From Proteobacteria bacterium UBA2383 (GTDB lineage: Bacteria; Pseudomonadota; Gammaproteobacteria; Competibacterales; Competibacteraceae), in contig DDST01000120.1 of the NCBI GenBank assembly GCA_002343485.1, positions 1 to 21,342 on the forward strand: a DNA stretch of 21,342 nucleotides, read 5' to 3'. Made by a program: the position numbers and the translations under genes. This document shows, piece after piece, positions 6,056-13,803 of the stretch (position 1 is its first letter; each line of letters starts with the position of its first letter). The notes beneath the pieces were generated by a model. The model saw only the letters and a program-made list of their open reading frames with translations. It made no database searches and was not told the origin of the DNA.

Positions 6056-8827
6056 CTATCCTACCAGCCGTAATCCCGGCGGCAGTGCCTCGCCGAAGAC
6101 CCTTCCGGTATCGACTTCATCGAGATCCACCACTTCCTCGATCATATGCAGCCAGGAAGCGGGGGCTTTTGCTGCCCGCAACCGCTGAATCACTTGCGTT
6201 CGCAACGTCTCGTTCAAATCCCGTTCCCGGTCGCCGCTGAGCCGTGTGAGCAAGGTCGCGGCAAACGCCGCTGGGGTCACAATTTTCCAGTCCAACGCCA
6301 TCACGCGATCCAGCCATTCCTCGGCCACAGTGGCTGGCACCACGTCATGGGCGCTGCCATAGGCGGGAATGCGGGTGCCCAGCCGGCCAACGGCCCACCA
6401 GAGTTGAGGTGATTCTCCTTTACGCGTCAGCCGCTTGAGTAGCAATTGACCCAGCTCGGCCTTGCGCGCCGCCGGTAAACGCTCTAGCACCGCCGCCAGG
6501 CGTGCCATATCCTCTATGCCCGGTTGTTTGTCTTTAACCGCTTTACCGGTCAGGGGACGCAAGCCTGCTAGCAATGCTTTGCCTAACTGCGCCTGCGCTG
6601 CTGCGTCCAGTCCACCGGCCACCCGCCGCCACAGGGTCCACCATTCCGACCCGTTCTGCGCATCACGAACGTATTGCACTCCTGATTCATAGAGTGTCCA
6701 CAATTGTTCGGCCCGCCACTCATCCAGTGGATAACCAAAGCCAGGACGCAAGCAATAGCCGGTCAGGTTGAACCAGAGCCGTTCATGATCCGTTGAACGC
6801 CGCCGCCGCCGCGCCCCAGCCCAAAGCACATTAAACAGTTCACGCAGCAGCGGCGTCTCCCACGTCTCACGCTTGCCGAGCAGCCGTTCCAACTCGTTGC
6901 GTAGTCCTTTGATGGCCTTCTGCTCCACATCCGGCGCACGGGAGCCGTAGAACCGTTCCAGCAGCGCCGCCGCTTCGGGAAAACGTGGATGCAAGCGCGC
7001 TAGAGTGGCTGTGTCGCTGCCACGTAATTGAAAGGCCAGCTGCCAGCGTCCTTGGTTGACGCTTACTTCAGAGAGTGGTGAGGAGGGCTTCACCGCGACG
7101 CAATCCACCTCCAGCGTCCCGATTTCAGTCAGTTGCGCGATCAGTTGCACGGGCACTTCACCGGCAATCTCGCTTTCAATGACGGTGGCGACCGGTGGCA
7201 GAGGAATCAATCCCTCGACATCCAATGCCACGGCTTCGCCGGGCCGATGAAGAGCATCGCCGGTGGAGGACATTAAATGAAACTGTACCGGTGCGCCCAA
7301 TCGCAGGGAAAAAGTTTGCTCTAGCCGGATTTCCCGTCCTTCCTCGGTGCCCCGTGGTAGCAGACAGACACCCTGTTTCCGGTCACGGCCACTGTCCACC
7401 GCCAGGAAATAACTGCGCGCCGAACCACCGCCAATTCTCAGACCGCGGCCCCGGCGCGCTAATCCATAGGCCACCGCGCCGCGTGCAACTGCCACATCCG
7501 GCTCCGGATTATCCAGCTGCAACAGGGATGCGCCGCGCCACCGGTGCAGAATCTCCAGCAACCGCTCGACCAGGATGGCGCCATGGAACACGCCGCCATT
7601 GAGCAATACGGCGTCTGGCATCGGCAGACCCGCAACGGGCGCTTGCGCACCCAAGGCCCGGCGCGACGCCTCGGCATGGCCGCTTAGAAATGCGGCCAGA
7701 TGACGGCTGATGGCCGCATCCGCTGCATAAGGCAAGCCAAATTCGATGACCGCCGCGCGACGGCCTTGCGGTCGTTCATCCATGCCAACGGCTGGCATGA
7801 AGCCATCCACCAGCAGCGCTTGCACTTCATCGCGGCTTAGTTCTGCGGAACGCGCGCCCCCGATCAGCCGGGCGCCGCCGCCCAATACCGTCACGGTCAC
7901 TCGCTCAGGCGCGTCCGCTGCTAGCAGCCGTTCCTTGGCTCTCCGGCATTGCTGCAAGAGCTGGGAGAGTTCGCCGGCGTTCAACCGCCCGCCGCCGAGC
8001 CGAGCCTCGACCGTGCGCGCCAGGGTCAGATCCATGTTATCGCCGCCCAGCATCAAATGGTCGCCAACCCCGATGCGGGTCAGTTGCGGACCGGCTTCTC
8101 CTGCTTCGATCTGAATCAGCGTCAGATCGGTGGTGCCGCCGCCCACATCACATACCAGCAGCAATCGCGATTCACCGAGAGCGGTTGCCACTTCATTTCG
8201 ATGGCGGTGCAGCCAGTCATAACAAGCGGCTTGCGGCTCTTCCAGTAAACGCAGTTGCGGCAAACCTGCCAGCCGCGCCGCTTCCACGGTTAATGCCCGT
8301 GCTGCTTCGTCGAATGAAGCCGGCACGGTCAACACCAGTTCCTGCCGCTCCAGGGGTTGGCGGGGAAAGTGGTGATTCCAGGCCAAGCGGAGGTGGGCCA
8401 GTGTGCTGGCGCTGGCGGCCAGGGGTGAGACCTTGGCAATCTCCACCGGTGCGCCCCAGGGCAGAATCGGCGCGGTGCGGTCTACCCCGGCATGGGACAG
8501 CCAGCTTTTCGCACTGGCCACCAACCGGCCCGGTGTTCGCGAACCGCGTTCCCTCGCCAATTCGCCCACAATAACGTTGGCAACGTTGCCGGGATCGGTG
8601 AATGCCCAGGGAAGTTGCACATCCGCCGCCACCAGTTCACCCTCGGCCGGGTGATAGCGCATGGAAGGCAGCAGGGGTCGCGCCGCTACTGCGCCGGGGG
8701 CGATCAACTGCTCAATGGCGAATGCGTGGATCTTAGCCGGGCTACGGAGATCGGCGTAAGCAACGGCGGTATGGGTTGTGCCGAGATCAATGCCCGCCAG
8801 ATAGCGGGGTGTGTCTGATCGAGCGAT
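6056..8827 (-). CDS. Hsp70-family (DnaK-like) ATPase with long C-terminal extension; start codon not canonical
   Basis: This protein of about 923 aa has an actin-like Hsp70 nucleotide-binding domain. In this numbering the phosphate-1 motif GIDLGTTH lies at 12-19, EEPQAA near 196, phosphate-2 CDVGGGTTDL near 226-235, GGDNMDLTLA near 261 and the adenosine-site-like LLNGGVF near 408-414. Instead of a classical peptide-binding domain there is a beta-rich part and then a helical, Arg/Trp-rich extension of roughly 330 residues, probably the DUF3731-type region known in some Hsp70 relatives. The first AUG/GUG/UUG-class codon, a TTG at 8705-8707, would delete the phosphate-1 motif. The frame is open from the TAA of the upstream Hsp70 gene, and an ATC at 8825-8827 has GGGGAG 9 nt before it, so I set the start there. 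It probably binds and hydrolyses ATP. Client and partner are unknown. Confidence 0.85.
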   Translation of the reverse strand: MARSDTPRYLAGIDLGTTHTAVAYADLRSPAKIHAFAIEQLIAPGAVAARPLLPSMRYHPAEGELVAADVQLPWAFTDPGNVANVIVGELARERGSRTPGRLVASAKSWLSHAGVDRTAPILPWGAPVEIAKVSPLAASASTLAHLRLAWNHHFPRQPLERQELVLTVPASFDEAARALTVEAARLAGLPQLRLLEEPQAACYDWLHRHRNEVATALGESRLLLVCDVGGGTTDLTLIQIEAGEAGPQLTRIGVGDHLMLGGDNMDLTLARTVEARLGGGRLNAGELSQLLQQCRRAKERLLAADAPERVTVTVLGGGARLIGGARSAELSRDEVQALLVDGFMPAVGMDERPQGRRAAVIEFGLPYAADAAISRHLAAFLSGHAEASRRALGAQAPVAGLPMPDAVLLNGGVFHGAILVERLLEILHRWRGASLLQLDNPEPDVAVARGAVAYGLARRGRGLRIGGGSARSYFLAVDSGRDRKQGVCLLPRGTEEGREIRLEQTFSLRLGAPVQFHLMSSTGDALHRPGEAVALDVEGLIPLPPVATVIESEIAGEVPVQLIAQLTEIGTLEVDCVAVKPSSPLSEVSVNQGRWQLAFQLRGSDTATLARLHPRFPEAAALLERFYGSRAPDVEQKAIKGLRNELERLLGKRETWETPLLRELFNVLWAGARRRRRSTDHERLWFNLTGYCLRPGFGYPLDEWRAEQLWTLYESGVQYVRDAQNGSEWWTLWRRVAGGLDAAAQAQLGKALLAGLRPLTGKAVKDKQPGIEDMARLAAVLERLPAARKAELGQLLLKRLTRKGESPQLWWAVGRLGTRIPAYGSAHDVVPATVAEEWLDRVMALDWKIVTPAAFAATLLTRLSGDRERDLNETLRTQVIQRLRAAKAPASWLHMIEEVVDLDEVDTGRVFGEALPPGLRLVG

Positions 8828-8830
8828 GGC

Positions 8831-10675
8831 TTAATTCTCCCCGCGCACGTCGAACTCAACCTTCCAGGTTTCTGTGCCGGTGCGTGACACGGCTTCCAGA
8901 CGCAGCGTACCGACCTCGGTCACGGCGGCATGCAGACGCACCGGCACCACTTCACCCGGCTGCCGGTCCTCGGCAGGCAGATTGGCTTCGATTTCTTCGA
9001 GTTCCTCAAGCTCTTCCGGCGCCCACTGCTCCAGCACCGTACCAACTTGATCAACGCGCCGCACGGATGAGCCAAAGAAACGGAAGCGCACGGGCTCGCC
9101 GACCACGAGCCCAACCTCCTGCGGCGGCAGTTCAGCTTGCGTCCCTTCTTCCATCCCGAACGGAGCAATACATAACCCCTGGATCGGTGGTTCCATTCCC
9201 GGTACCGCTGGCATGGCGCTCTCGACACCGACATAATAGGATTTGGCGGTGCCACCGCGAATCCGCACCCCGCGCCCGCGCCGCACATAACCGTAATAGG
9301 CCGCACCGCGTGCCACCGCTAGATCGAGATCCGCACCTTCCAGCAGCCGCGCGGGCGGCGCGCCCTCAGCGGTTAACCAATTGTTGAGCAAGCCCAGCGT
9401 CCGGTCCAGTAGCGAGTGCGCTTTGAAGACACCGCCGTTGAATAAGACGGCGGTTGGATGCAGGAAGCTGGCGTTTTCCGGCAAGCGATTCTCAAACCCG
9501 GCTAAATTGCGGGTCGCTTCGACCTGCCGGCCCAAGAAGGCTGCCAGATGACGAGGCATGGCGGCATCCTGAGCATAGGGTAGGCCGAGCTTGGTGAGCG
9601 CCGCCCGCGCCCGGGTTGCAGGTCGCGCCGACGCCTCCACGGCCGGGAAGAATCCTTCTATCAGAATCCGGGCGACCTCGTCGCGGGTCAATTCAGTGCG
9701 CAAGGTGCCGCCGATCAACCGGGAACCACGGCTGGGTACCACCACTGGCACGGCCTCAACGCTGGCGTCGCTGAGTAAAATCTCCTTTGCCGAACGGCAG
9801 CCATGGGTCAGACCCTGCAACTGCCAGGGATCGAGTTGCGTTCCTTGTCCGGCCAGCTTAGCGCGGACAGCATGCGCCAGGGCCAAATCCATGTTATCCC
9901 CGCCCAGTAGAATATGATCGCCGACCGCCACCCGCACCAGTTCCAGGGAACCGTCACGCTCGGTGACCGCGATCAACGAGAGATCCGTGGTGCCGCCACC
10001 CAGGTCAATCACCAGAATAATATCGCCCAATCGTACCTGTTTGCGCCATTGACCCCGGGTGGCCAGAATCCAGTGGTACAGCGCCGCCTGTGGTTCTTCC
10101 AGCAGGACGAGATGGTTGCCCAGGCCGACTGCCGCTGCCGCCTCGGCAGTCAGTTCACGGGCAGCCGGATCGAAGGACGCAGGTACGGTCAACACGACAT
10201 CTTGTTCTGCCATCAGCGCGTCGGGATGGCGTAGATTCCAGGCGGTGCGCAGATGCTCCAGATAGCGCATCGAGGCTTGCAGCGGCGACACCCGTTGTAC
10301 TTCCTCGGGCGCTTCCACGGGCAGAATGGCCGCGCGCCGGTCGACGCCAGGATGGCATAACCAGCTCTTGGCACTGGCTACGAGCCGGATCGGGGTGCGG
10401 CTGCCCATGTTGCGGGCCAGCTCGCCGACGACGAACGGGGGTTGCTCCCCCCACGGCAGAGTACGATCCTCTGCACGTAGTTCATCGGGATGCGGTAGAT
10501 ACAGGAACGATGGTAATAGCGGCCGCTCTTCAACCGCACCGGGTGCTGTGAGCTGCGGGATCATTTCGATCCAGTCGACGACCTCATCCAAGTCGCTGGC
10601 TTGCAGATCCACCGCCGCCAGTACGCAGTGCGTTGTCCCCAGATCGATGCCAATGGCGAAACGCGCCTCGCTCAT
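8831..10675 (-). CDS. Hsp70-family (DnaK/HscC-like) ATPase
   Basis: This 614-aa protein has an Hsp70/actin-type ATPase domain: phosphate-1 GIDLGTTH (9-16), EEPQAA (193-198), phosphate-2 IDLGGGTTDL (223-232), LLGGDNMDLALAHA (256-269) and the adenosine-site-like LFNGGVF (411-417). A beta-rich region follows, with an acidic Glu-rich insert near 554-563 where a peptide-binding domain would be. The protein ends without the helical lid or EEVD-like tail of DnaK. Its ATG overlaps the stop of the DUF2760 gene (ATGA), so the two are coupled. Its TAA is followed directly, in the same frame, by the second Hsp70 gene. The N-terminal halves of the two proteins align motif by motif, which suggests an old tandem duplication. 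It is not DnaK itself: no dnaJ or grpE is nearby. Substrates are unknown. Confidence 0.9.
   Translation of the reverse strand: MSEARFAIGIDLGTTHCVLAAVDLQASDLDEVVDWIEMIPQLTAPGAVEERPLLPSFLYLPHPDELRAEDRTLPWGEQPPFVVGELARNMGSRTPIRLVASAKSWLCHPGVDRRAAILPVEAPEEVQRVSPLQASMRYLEHLRTAWNLRHPDALMAEQDVVLTVPASFDPAARELTAEAAAAVGLGNHLVLLEEPQAALYHWILATRGQWRKQVRLGDIILVIDLGGGTTDLSLIAVTERDGSLELVRVAVGDHILLGGDNMDLALAHAVRAKLAGQGTQLDPWQLQGLTHGCRSAKEILLSDASVEAVPVVVPSRGSRLIGGTLRTELTRDEVARILIEGFFPAVEASARPATRARAALTKLGLPYAQDAAMPRHLAAFLGRQVEATRNLAGFENRLPENASFLHPTAVLFNGGVFKAHSLLDRTLGLLNNWLTAEGAPPARLLEGADLDLAVARGAAYYGYVRRGRGVRIRGGTAKSYYVGVESAMPAVPGMEPPIQGLCIAPFGMEEGTQAELPPQEVGLVVGEPVRFRFFGSSVRRVDQVGTVLEQWAPEELEELEEIEANLPAEDRQPGEVVPVRLHAAVTEVGTLRLEAVSRTGTETWKVEFDVRGEN
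8837..8842 (-). promoter_or_regulatory. Ribosome-binding site supporting an ATC start for the second Hsp70 gene
   Basis: On the minus strand GGGGAG lies inside the last codons of the 614-aa Hsp70 gene, 9 nt before ATC (8827-8825) and immediately before the TAA. It fits a start right after the upstream stop. An alternative CTG start at 8800-8798 would still keep GIDLGTT but has no Shine-Dalgarno sequence in front of it. Confidence 0.45.
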
Positions 10676-11223
10676 AGCTCTACCTCCGCCGGAGCCAATA
10701 CTTGAACATTATGACCTTCCGCCAATTTCGGAAGTTTGATCTCAGTCACCCGCCAGCCGCGGTGCATCAAGGTTCCAGTGAACGGGGGTTGACCGACCAC
10801 GTTGCCGGTCAAGCGTACTGCGGTCGCATCGAAGCCGGCCGGCAAGGTCAACCGGATACCCTCAGCTTCGTCGCGCACCGGCGCGATTTGGAGATGATCG
10901 CGGATTACCTTACGGCAGCCTTCATGCACTACACGCGCCGCGCCACCAATCTCGGCATCGGAATAGGTGGTGACGTTTTCTTCCAGAAAGTCCACGAACC
11001 GTCCTTCCTGTTGCAGGAGCGCCAGTAGTTGGAGAGCGGACTCTGGGAGCGTATCGCGCAGCGTTGGTTTGGGTTGGCCAGCGCCGCTTGATCCTGTGGG
11101 TACCGATTCACCCTGCTCCAGCCGCGCCACGCTGCTGGCAAATTCGTGATCAACCAGCATCCGCCAGGCTGCGCGCAACGCCAGTACCAGCCGGGAAAGA
11201 AAACTTGAGTGTGAAGCATTCAT
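10672..11223 (-). CDS. DUF2760-family protein
   Basis: This 183-aa protein has no known function. The C-terminal two thirds (about residues 60-183) match what I recall of DUF2760: LQLLALLQQEGRFVDFLEEN, YSDAEIGGAARVVHEGCRK, then LTGNVVGQPPFTGTLMHRGW and a short beta-rich end. The N-terminus (SFLSRLVLALRAAWRML) is an amphipathic or weakly hydrophobic helix that might touch the membrane, followed by a low-complexity Gly/Ser/Pro linker (about 40-53). A strong Shine-Dalgarno sequence, AAGGAG, lies about 8 nt before the ATG. It is the first gene of an operon with two Hsp70-like genes and overlaps the first by 4 nt. DUF2760 genes next to Hsp70-like genes are a recurring arrangement in proteobacteria as I recall, so a co-chaperone or adaptor role is plausible but unproven. 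Confidence 0.85.
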   Translation of the reverse strand: MNASHSSFLSRLVLALRAAWRMLVDHEFASSVARLEQGESVPTGSSGAGQPKPTLRDTLPESALQLLALLQQEGRFVDFLEENVTTYSDAEIGGAARVVHEGCRKVIRDHLQIAPVRDEAEGIRLTLPAGFDATAVRLTGNVVGQPPFTGTLMHRGWRVTEIKLPKLAEGHNVQVLAPAEVEL

Positions 11224-11337
11224 GAAACAAACTCCTTAAATCGAACCGGTTTATGCGGTATCCTACCATGTGCCGGCGAGAAGCCTCGCTCATGGCGATA
11301 AAACCACCATTGTTGGCGCCAGATTTCTAGGATCAGA

Positions 11338-11367
11338 TTGGCGTACACTATTGTGATTAGCTAAATT
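11338..11367 (+). promoter_or_regulatory. Possible sigma70-type promoter for the pilH-like gene
   Basis: TTGGCG (11338-11343) and TAAATT (11362-11367) are separated by 18 nt and lie about 100 nt before the start codon, in the 247-nt divergent gap between the DUF2760 operon and pilH. Both boxes match only partly, so this is a weak prediction. Confidence 0.25.
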
Positions 11368-11470
11368 TAAAGGTAAAGGGCAACGTGGATCGGCCCTGAT
11401 TTTTATCTCTGTCCCCCGGATTACACCGATACGTGAAGCAGATATACCCGATCATCCCAGGAGTGGCAGC

Positions 11471-11836
11471 ATGGCCCGCATACTGATTGTCGACGACTCG
11501 CCGACCCAAACGTTGAGTCTCGCCAAAATCCTTAAAAAGCATGGGCACGAAATCATAACGGCGACCGATGGCGCGCAGGGTGTTGAGGTCGCTAAGGCTG
11601 AACTGCCGGATCTCGTCTTGATGGATGTGGTCATGCCCAAGATTAATGGCTTCCAGGCAACCCGGCAGATTACCAAGAATCCATCAACTAGCCATATTCC
11701 AGTGATCATTGTGACCACCAAGGACCAGGAAACCGATAAAATTTGGGGCGCACGGCAAGGCGCCAAAAGTTATGTCATCAAGCCAGTGGAGGAAGCGACT
11801 TTGATCGAAATGGTTAATCAGTTTCTTCCCAAATAG
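11471..11836 (+). CDS. pilH: Single-domain response regulator, PilH-like
   Basis: This 121-aa protein is a stand-alone CheY-like receiver: acidic pocket D8-D9, phosphoacceptor D52 in LVLMDVVMPKINGF, T82/T83 in IIVTTKD and K104 in the VIKP motif. The start MARILIVDDSPTQ and the stretch KIWGARQGAKSYVIKPV match PilH of the twitching-motility Pil-Chp pathway closely. In that pathway a CheA-like kinase phosphorylates PilG and PilH to control type IV pilus extension and retraction. AGGAG lies 6 nt upstream of the ATG. It stands alone: no pilG, pilI, pilJ or chpA is seen here. Its last 23 nt overlap the convergent anti-sigma-like gene. The receiver fold is certain. The PilH name rests on resemblance and could be replaced by another orphan CheY-like protein. 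Confidence 0.85.
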   Translation: MARILIVDDSPTQTLSLAKILKKHGHEIITATDGAQGVEVAKAELPDLVLMDVVMPKINGFQATRQITKNPSTSHIPVIIVTTKDQETDKIWGARQGAKSYVIKPVEEATLIEMVNQFLPK

Positions 11837-12533
11837 GCTGCGGATAGTCTGGATAACGGCGCTGGAACTCTTCTAAACTGGCTCGCGCTTCTGCGATCCG
11901 GCCCTGGCGACGCAGCTTGGCGATATGCGCCAGCCATTCTTTTGGTGGACGATCGACCGCTTGGCGTTCGGGTTTGGCCTCTTCGTCTCTCATCGCTGGC
12001 GCTATCTGGAGGATATCTTGTCTGTGCTGTTCCTCGGCAATAGGCGCCTTTTTTTCCTGCATGGACGATGCGGCAGACGATGGCGGCGCCATCCGCATCA
12101 TGCGAATAGCCGGCGCAGCGGGTGATGCGGGAGCAAGGGAAGATGTTGCTGAGGACGAACCTTGATGAGCGGATTCCGCCGTGCGCTGGCCAGCGGGCGC
12201 AGTATCCGCTTTAGCGGCAGGTTCTGCCAGGGACGATGGAGACTCCATCGGCATCTGCGGGCGTGGCGCCCATTCGCCAGTTTCCCGCGCCAGCCGCACG
12301 ATACCCGCCGCCATAATGACGGTGGCCGCCAGCGCCACCGGCATCGCCCAAAATCGAACGCTTCGCCGCCGGGAATAAGGTGTCGCTGGCGTTGGCTGCG
12401 GCGGTGCAACTGCCCTATGCGCTGCCGTTAGGATGCGTTCATCGAGCCAGGCAGGGGGTTCGATATCGTGGGTTGCCTGATAGAGGATGGACAAGGTCTC
12501 ATCATGGGATTCCCAATCACGCAGATTCTTCAT
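11814..12533 (-). CDS. Putative membrane anti-sigma factor (partner of the ECF sigma factor)
   Basis: This 239-aa protein has a short cytoplasmic N-terminus (about 1-57, including EPPAWLDERILTAAHRAV), one clear membrane helix (about 61-80), then a long Ala/Pro/Ser/Met-rich low-complexity region (about 87-170). It ends in a helical segment, PKEWLAHIAKLRRQGRIAEA and FQRRYPDYPQPIW, which looks like half a TPR. The layout is typical of small membrane proteins encoded directly downstream of ECF sigma factors. Its ATG overlaps the sigma stop by 4 nt. It lacks the HxxxCxxC zinc motif of classical ZAS anti-sigma factors, so binding to the sigma factor is inferred from position and topology. The gene ends inside the convergent pilH-like gene. 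Confidence 0.65.
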   Translation of the reverse strand: MKNLRDWESHDETLSILYQATHDIEPPAWLDERILTAAHRAVAPPQPTPATPYSRRRSVRFWAMPVALAATVIMAAGIVRLARETGEWAPRPQMPMESPSSLAEPAAKADTAPAGQRTAESAHQGSSSATSSLAPASPAAPAIRMMRMAPPSSAASSMQEKKAPIAEEQHRQDILQIAPAMRDEEAKPERQAVDRPPKEWLAHIAKLRRQGRIAEARASLEEFQRRYPDYPQPIWEETD

Positions 12534-13123
12534 AGCGCCCCTCCCAGGCCACGCCGCAGGCGGGCCAGTGCATAGCGCAAGCGGCTCTTGACGGTTTCCC
12601 GGCCCGTTCCAGTGACCTGGGCAATCTCTTCCAGTGACAGCCCAGCCTCTTCCTTGAGCAGCACTGCCTCGCGCTGGGCTTCTGGCAGCTCAGCCAGCAA
12701 TACTAACAGGCGTTCCGCCTGGCGGCGGCGATCATCCTGGTGCTCCGGCTGCTCCTCTAGCGGCGCTGGAACGTCGACCCATTCTGGGCAATCCCCGGCA
12801 TAGGACACGGGTAAGCCTCGGTTGCTGGCACGGTAATAGTCGATCAGCCGGTTATGGGCGATTCGATAAAGCCAGGTCATGAACCGGGCCTGCACAGTGT
12901 AGCCGGTGCGGGCCGCGATCAGCTTCAGCCAGACATCTTGAAATAGTTCTTCGGCGGTTGCCGGCTGGCCGCATTGGCGGAGAAGATAGCGGTATAGCGG
13001 TCCTTTATGACGGGCATACAGCCGGGTAAAGGCGCTCGCGTCGCCTTCCCGGTAGCGAAGCATAAGGAGCTCATCGGCATCCTCGTCTATCGGTATGAGC
13101 AAGTTGTTCTGGGATCGACACAT
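12530..13123 (-). CDS. ECF-family RNA polymerase sigma factor
   Basis: This 197-aa alternative sigma factor directs RNA polymerase to a set of promoters that cannot be deduced here. Region 2 spans about residues 18-90: YREGDASAFTRLYARHKGPL, AEELFQDVWLKLIAA and FMTWLYRIAHNRLIDYYR, the -10 recognition part. An acidic linker follows, then region 4 (about 140-192) with LPEAQREAVLLKEEAGLSLE and the helix-turn-helix EIAQVTGTGRETVKSRLRYA. No extra C-terminal domain is present. Only 53 nt separate it from the Nudix gene, so it may be read from the holB-pilZ-tatD-Nudix transcript as well as from its own promoter. The next gene is a membrane protein that probably restrains it. Confidence 0.92.
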   Translation of the reverse strand: MCRSQNNLLIPIDEDADELLMLRYREGDASAFTRLYARHKGPLYRYLLRQCGQPATAEELFQDVWLKLIAARTGYTVQARFMTWLYRIAHNRLIDYYRASNRGLPVSYAGDCPEWVDVPAPLEEQPEHQDDRRRQAERLLVLLAELPEAQREAVLLKEEAGLSLEEIAQVTGTGRETVKSRLRYALARLRRGLGGAL

Positions 13124-13176
13124 GCATAGGCGGCTTCGTTTGGTTTCTGCTGATCTGCCGGAGATTCAACGGGACG

Positions 13177-13803
13177 TCAGGGTAGCAGCGGTTTCCCTCC
13201 GGTGAGCCGCTGAGCAAAATTAACCAGCATGGCGGCAGTAGCGCCCCAGATAAAACGGTTTTCATAAGGGATGACATAATACTGGCGCTGCTGGCCTTTG
13301 TAGAGCATGCTGCGGTGTTCGTGATGACGTGAATCGAGAATAAACTCCAGCGGCACCTCAAAAGCCTCTGCGACCTCAAAATCATCCAGGGCCAGTTCAA
13401 ATGGTGGTGTTATGAACCCGACGACCGGCGTGACCAGAAAGCCAGTCACTGTTTGATACAGATCGAGAAAGCCGGCGATTTCTACAACATGCTGGCGATG
13501 CAAACCAATTTCTTCCTCGGCCTCTCGTAGCGCTGTTTCCACAGGGCTGGCATCTTCTTCCTCAGTCCGGCCACCGGGAAAGCTAATCTGTCCGGCGTGA
13601 TGTTCCAGATGATCGGTGCGCTGAGTCAGCAGTACCGTATAGCCCTCGGTGCGCTCGACTAGAGGCACCAGCACCGCTGCTGGCATCAGCGCTCGTTCTT
13701 CGCGCTCCATGCCAGCGACAGCGTGGTCGCCCGTGATGATTTCCACCTGATGTGTGGAATGCAGGCAGCGGCGCACCCGGTCACGCATCTCCATGTGATT
13801 CAA
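13177..13803 (-). CDS. nudL: CoA pyrophosphatase-type Nudix hydrolase (NudL-like)
   Basis: This protein of about 208 aa probably cleaves CoA and its derivatives to phosphopantetheine and 3',5'-ADP. The signature of CoA-specific Nudix enzymes is visible: LLTQRTDHLEHHAGQISFPG, followed by the Nudix helix with TALREAEEEIGL, whose glutamates bind Mg2+ or Mn2+. The frame begins at TTG (13803), overlapping the tatD stop, with AGGA well spaced before it. ATG codons at 13794 and 13788 are alternatives that would shorten the protein by 3 or 5 residues. It follows holB-pilZ-tatD on the same strand and is probably co-transcribed. Family assignment is good; exact substrate is inferred from the motif. Confidence 0.88.
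   Translation of the reverse strand: MNHMEMRDRVRRCLHSTHQVEIITGDHAVAGMEREERALMPAAVLVPLVERTEGYTVLLTQRTDHLEHHAGQISFPGGRTEEEDASPVETALREAEEEIGLHRQHVVEIAGFLDLYQTVTGFLVTPVVGFITPPFELALDDFEVAEAFEVPLEFILDSRHHEHRSMLYKGQQRQYYVIPYENRFIWGATAAMLVNFAQRLTGGKPLLP

Noticed and set aside
8776..9387. Plus-strand open frame of 203 codons opposite the Hsp70 genes
   Set aside because: It is antisense to conserved Hsp70 coding sequence and very rich in Arg, Pro and Ala.
8831..10675. Calling the first Hsp70 gene dnaK
   Set aside because: There is no DnaK-type substrate domain, lid or tail, and no grpE or dnaJ nearby. The DUF2760 neighbour marks a different Hsp70 subfamily.
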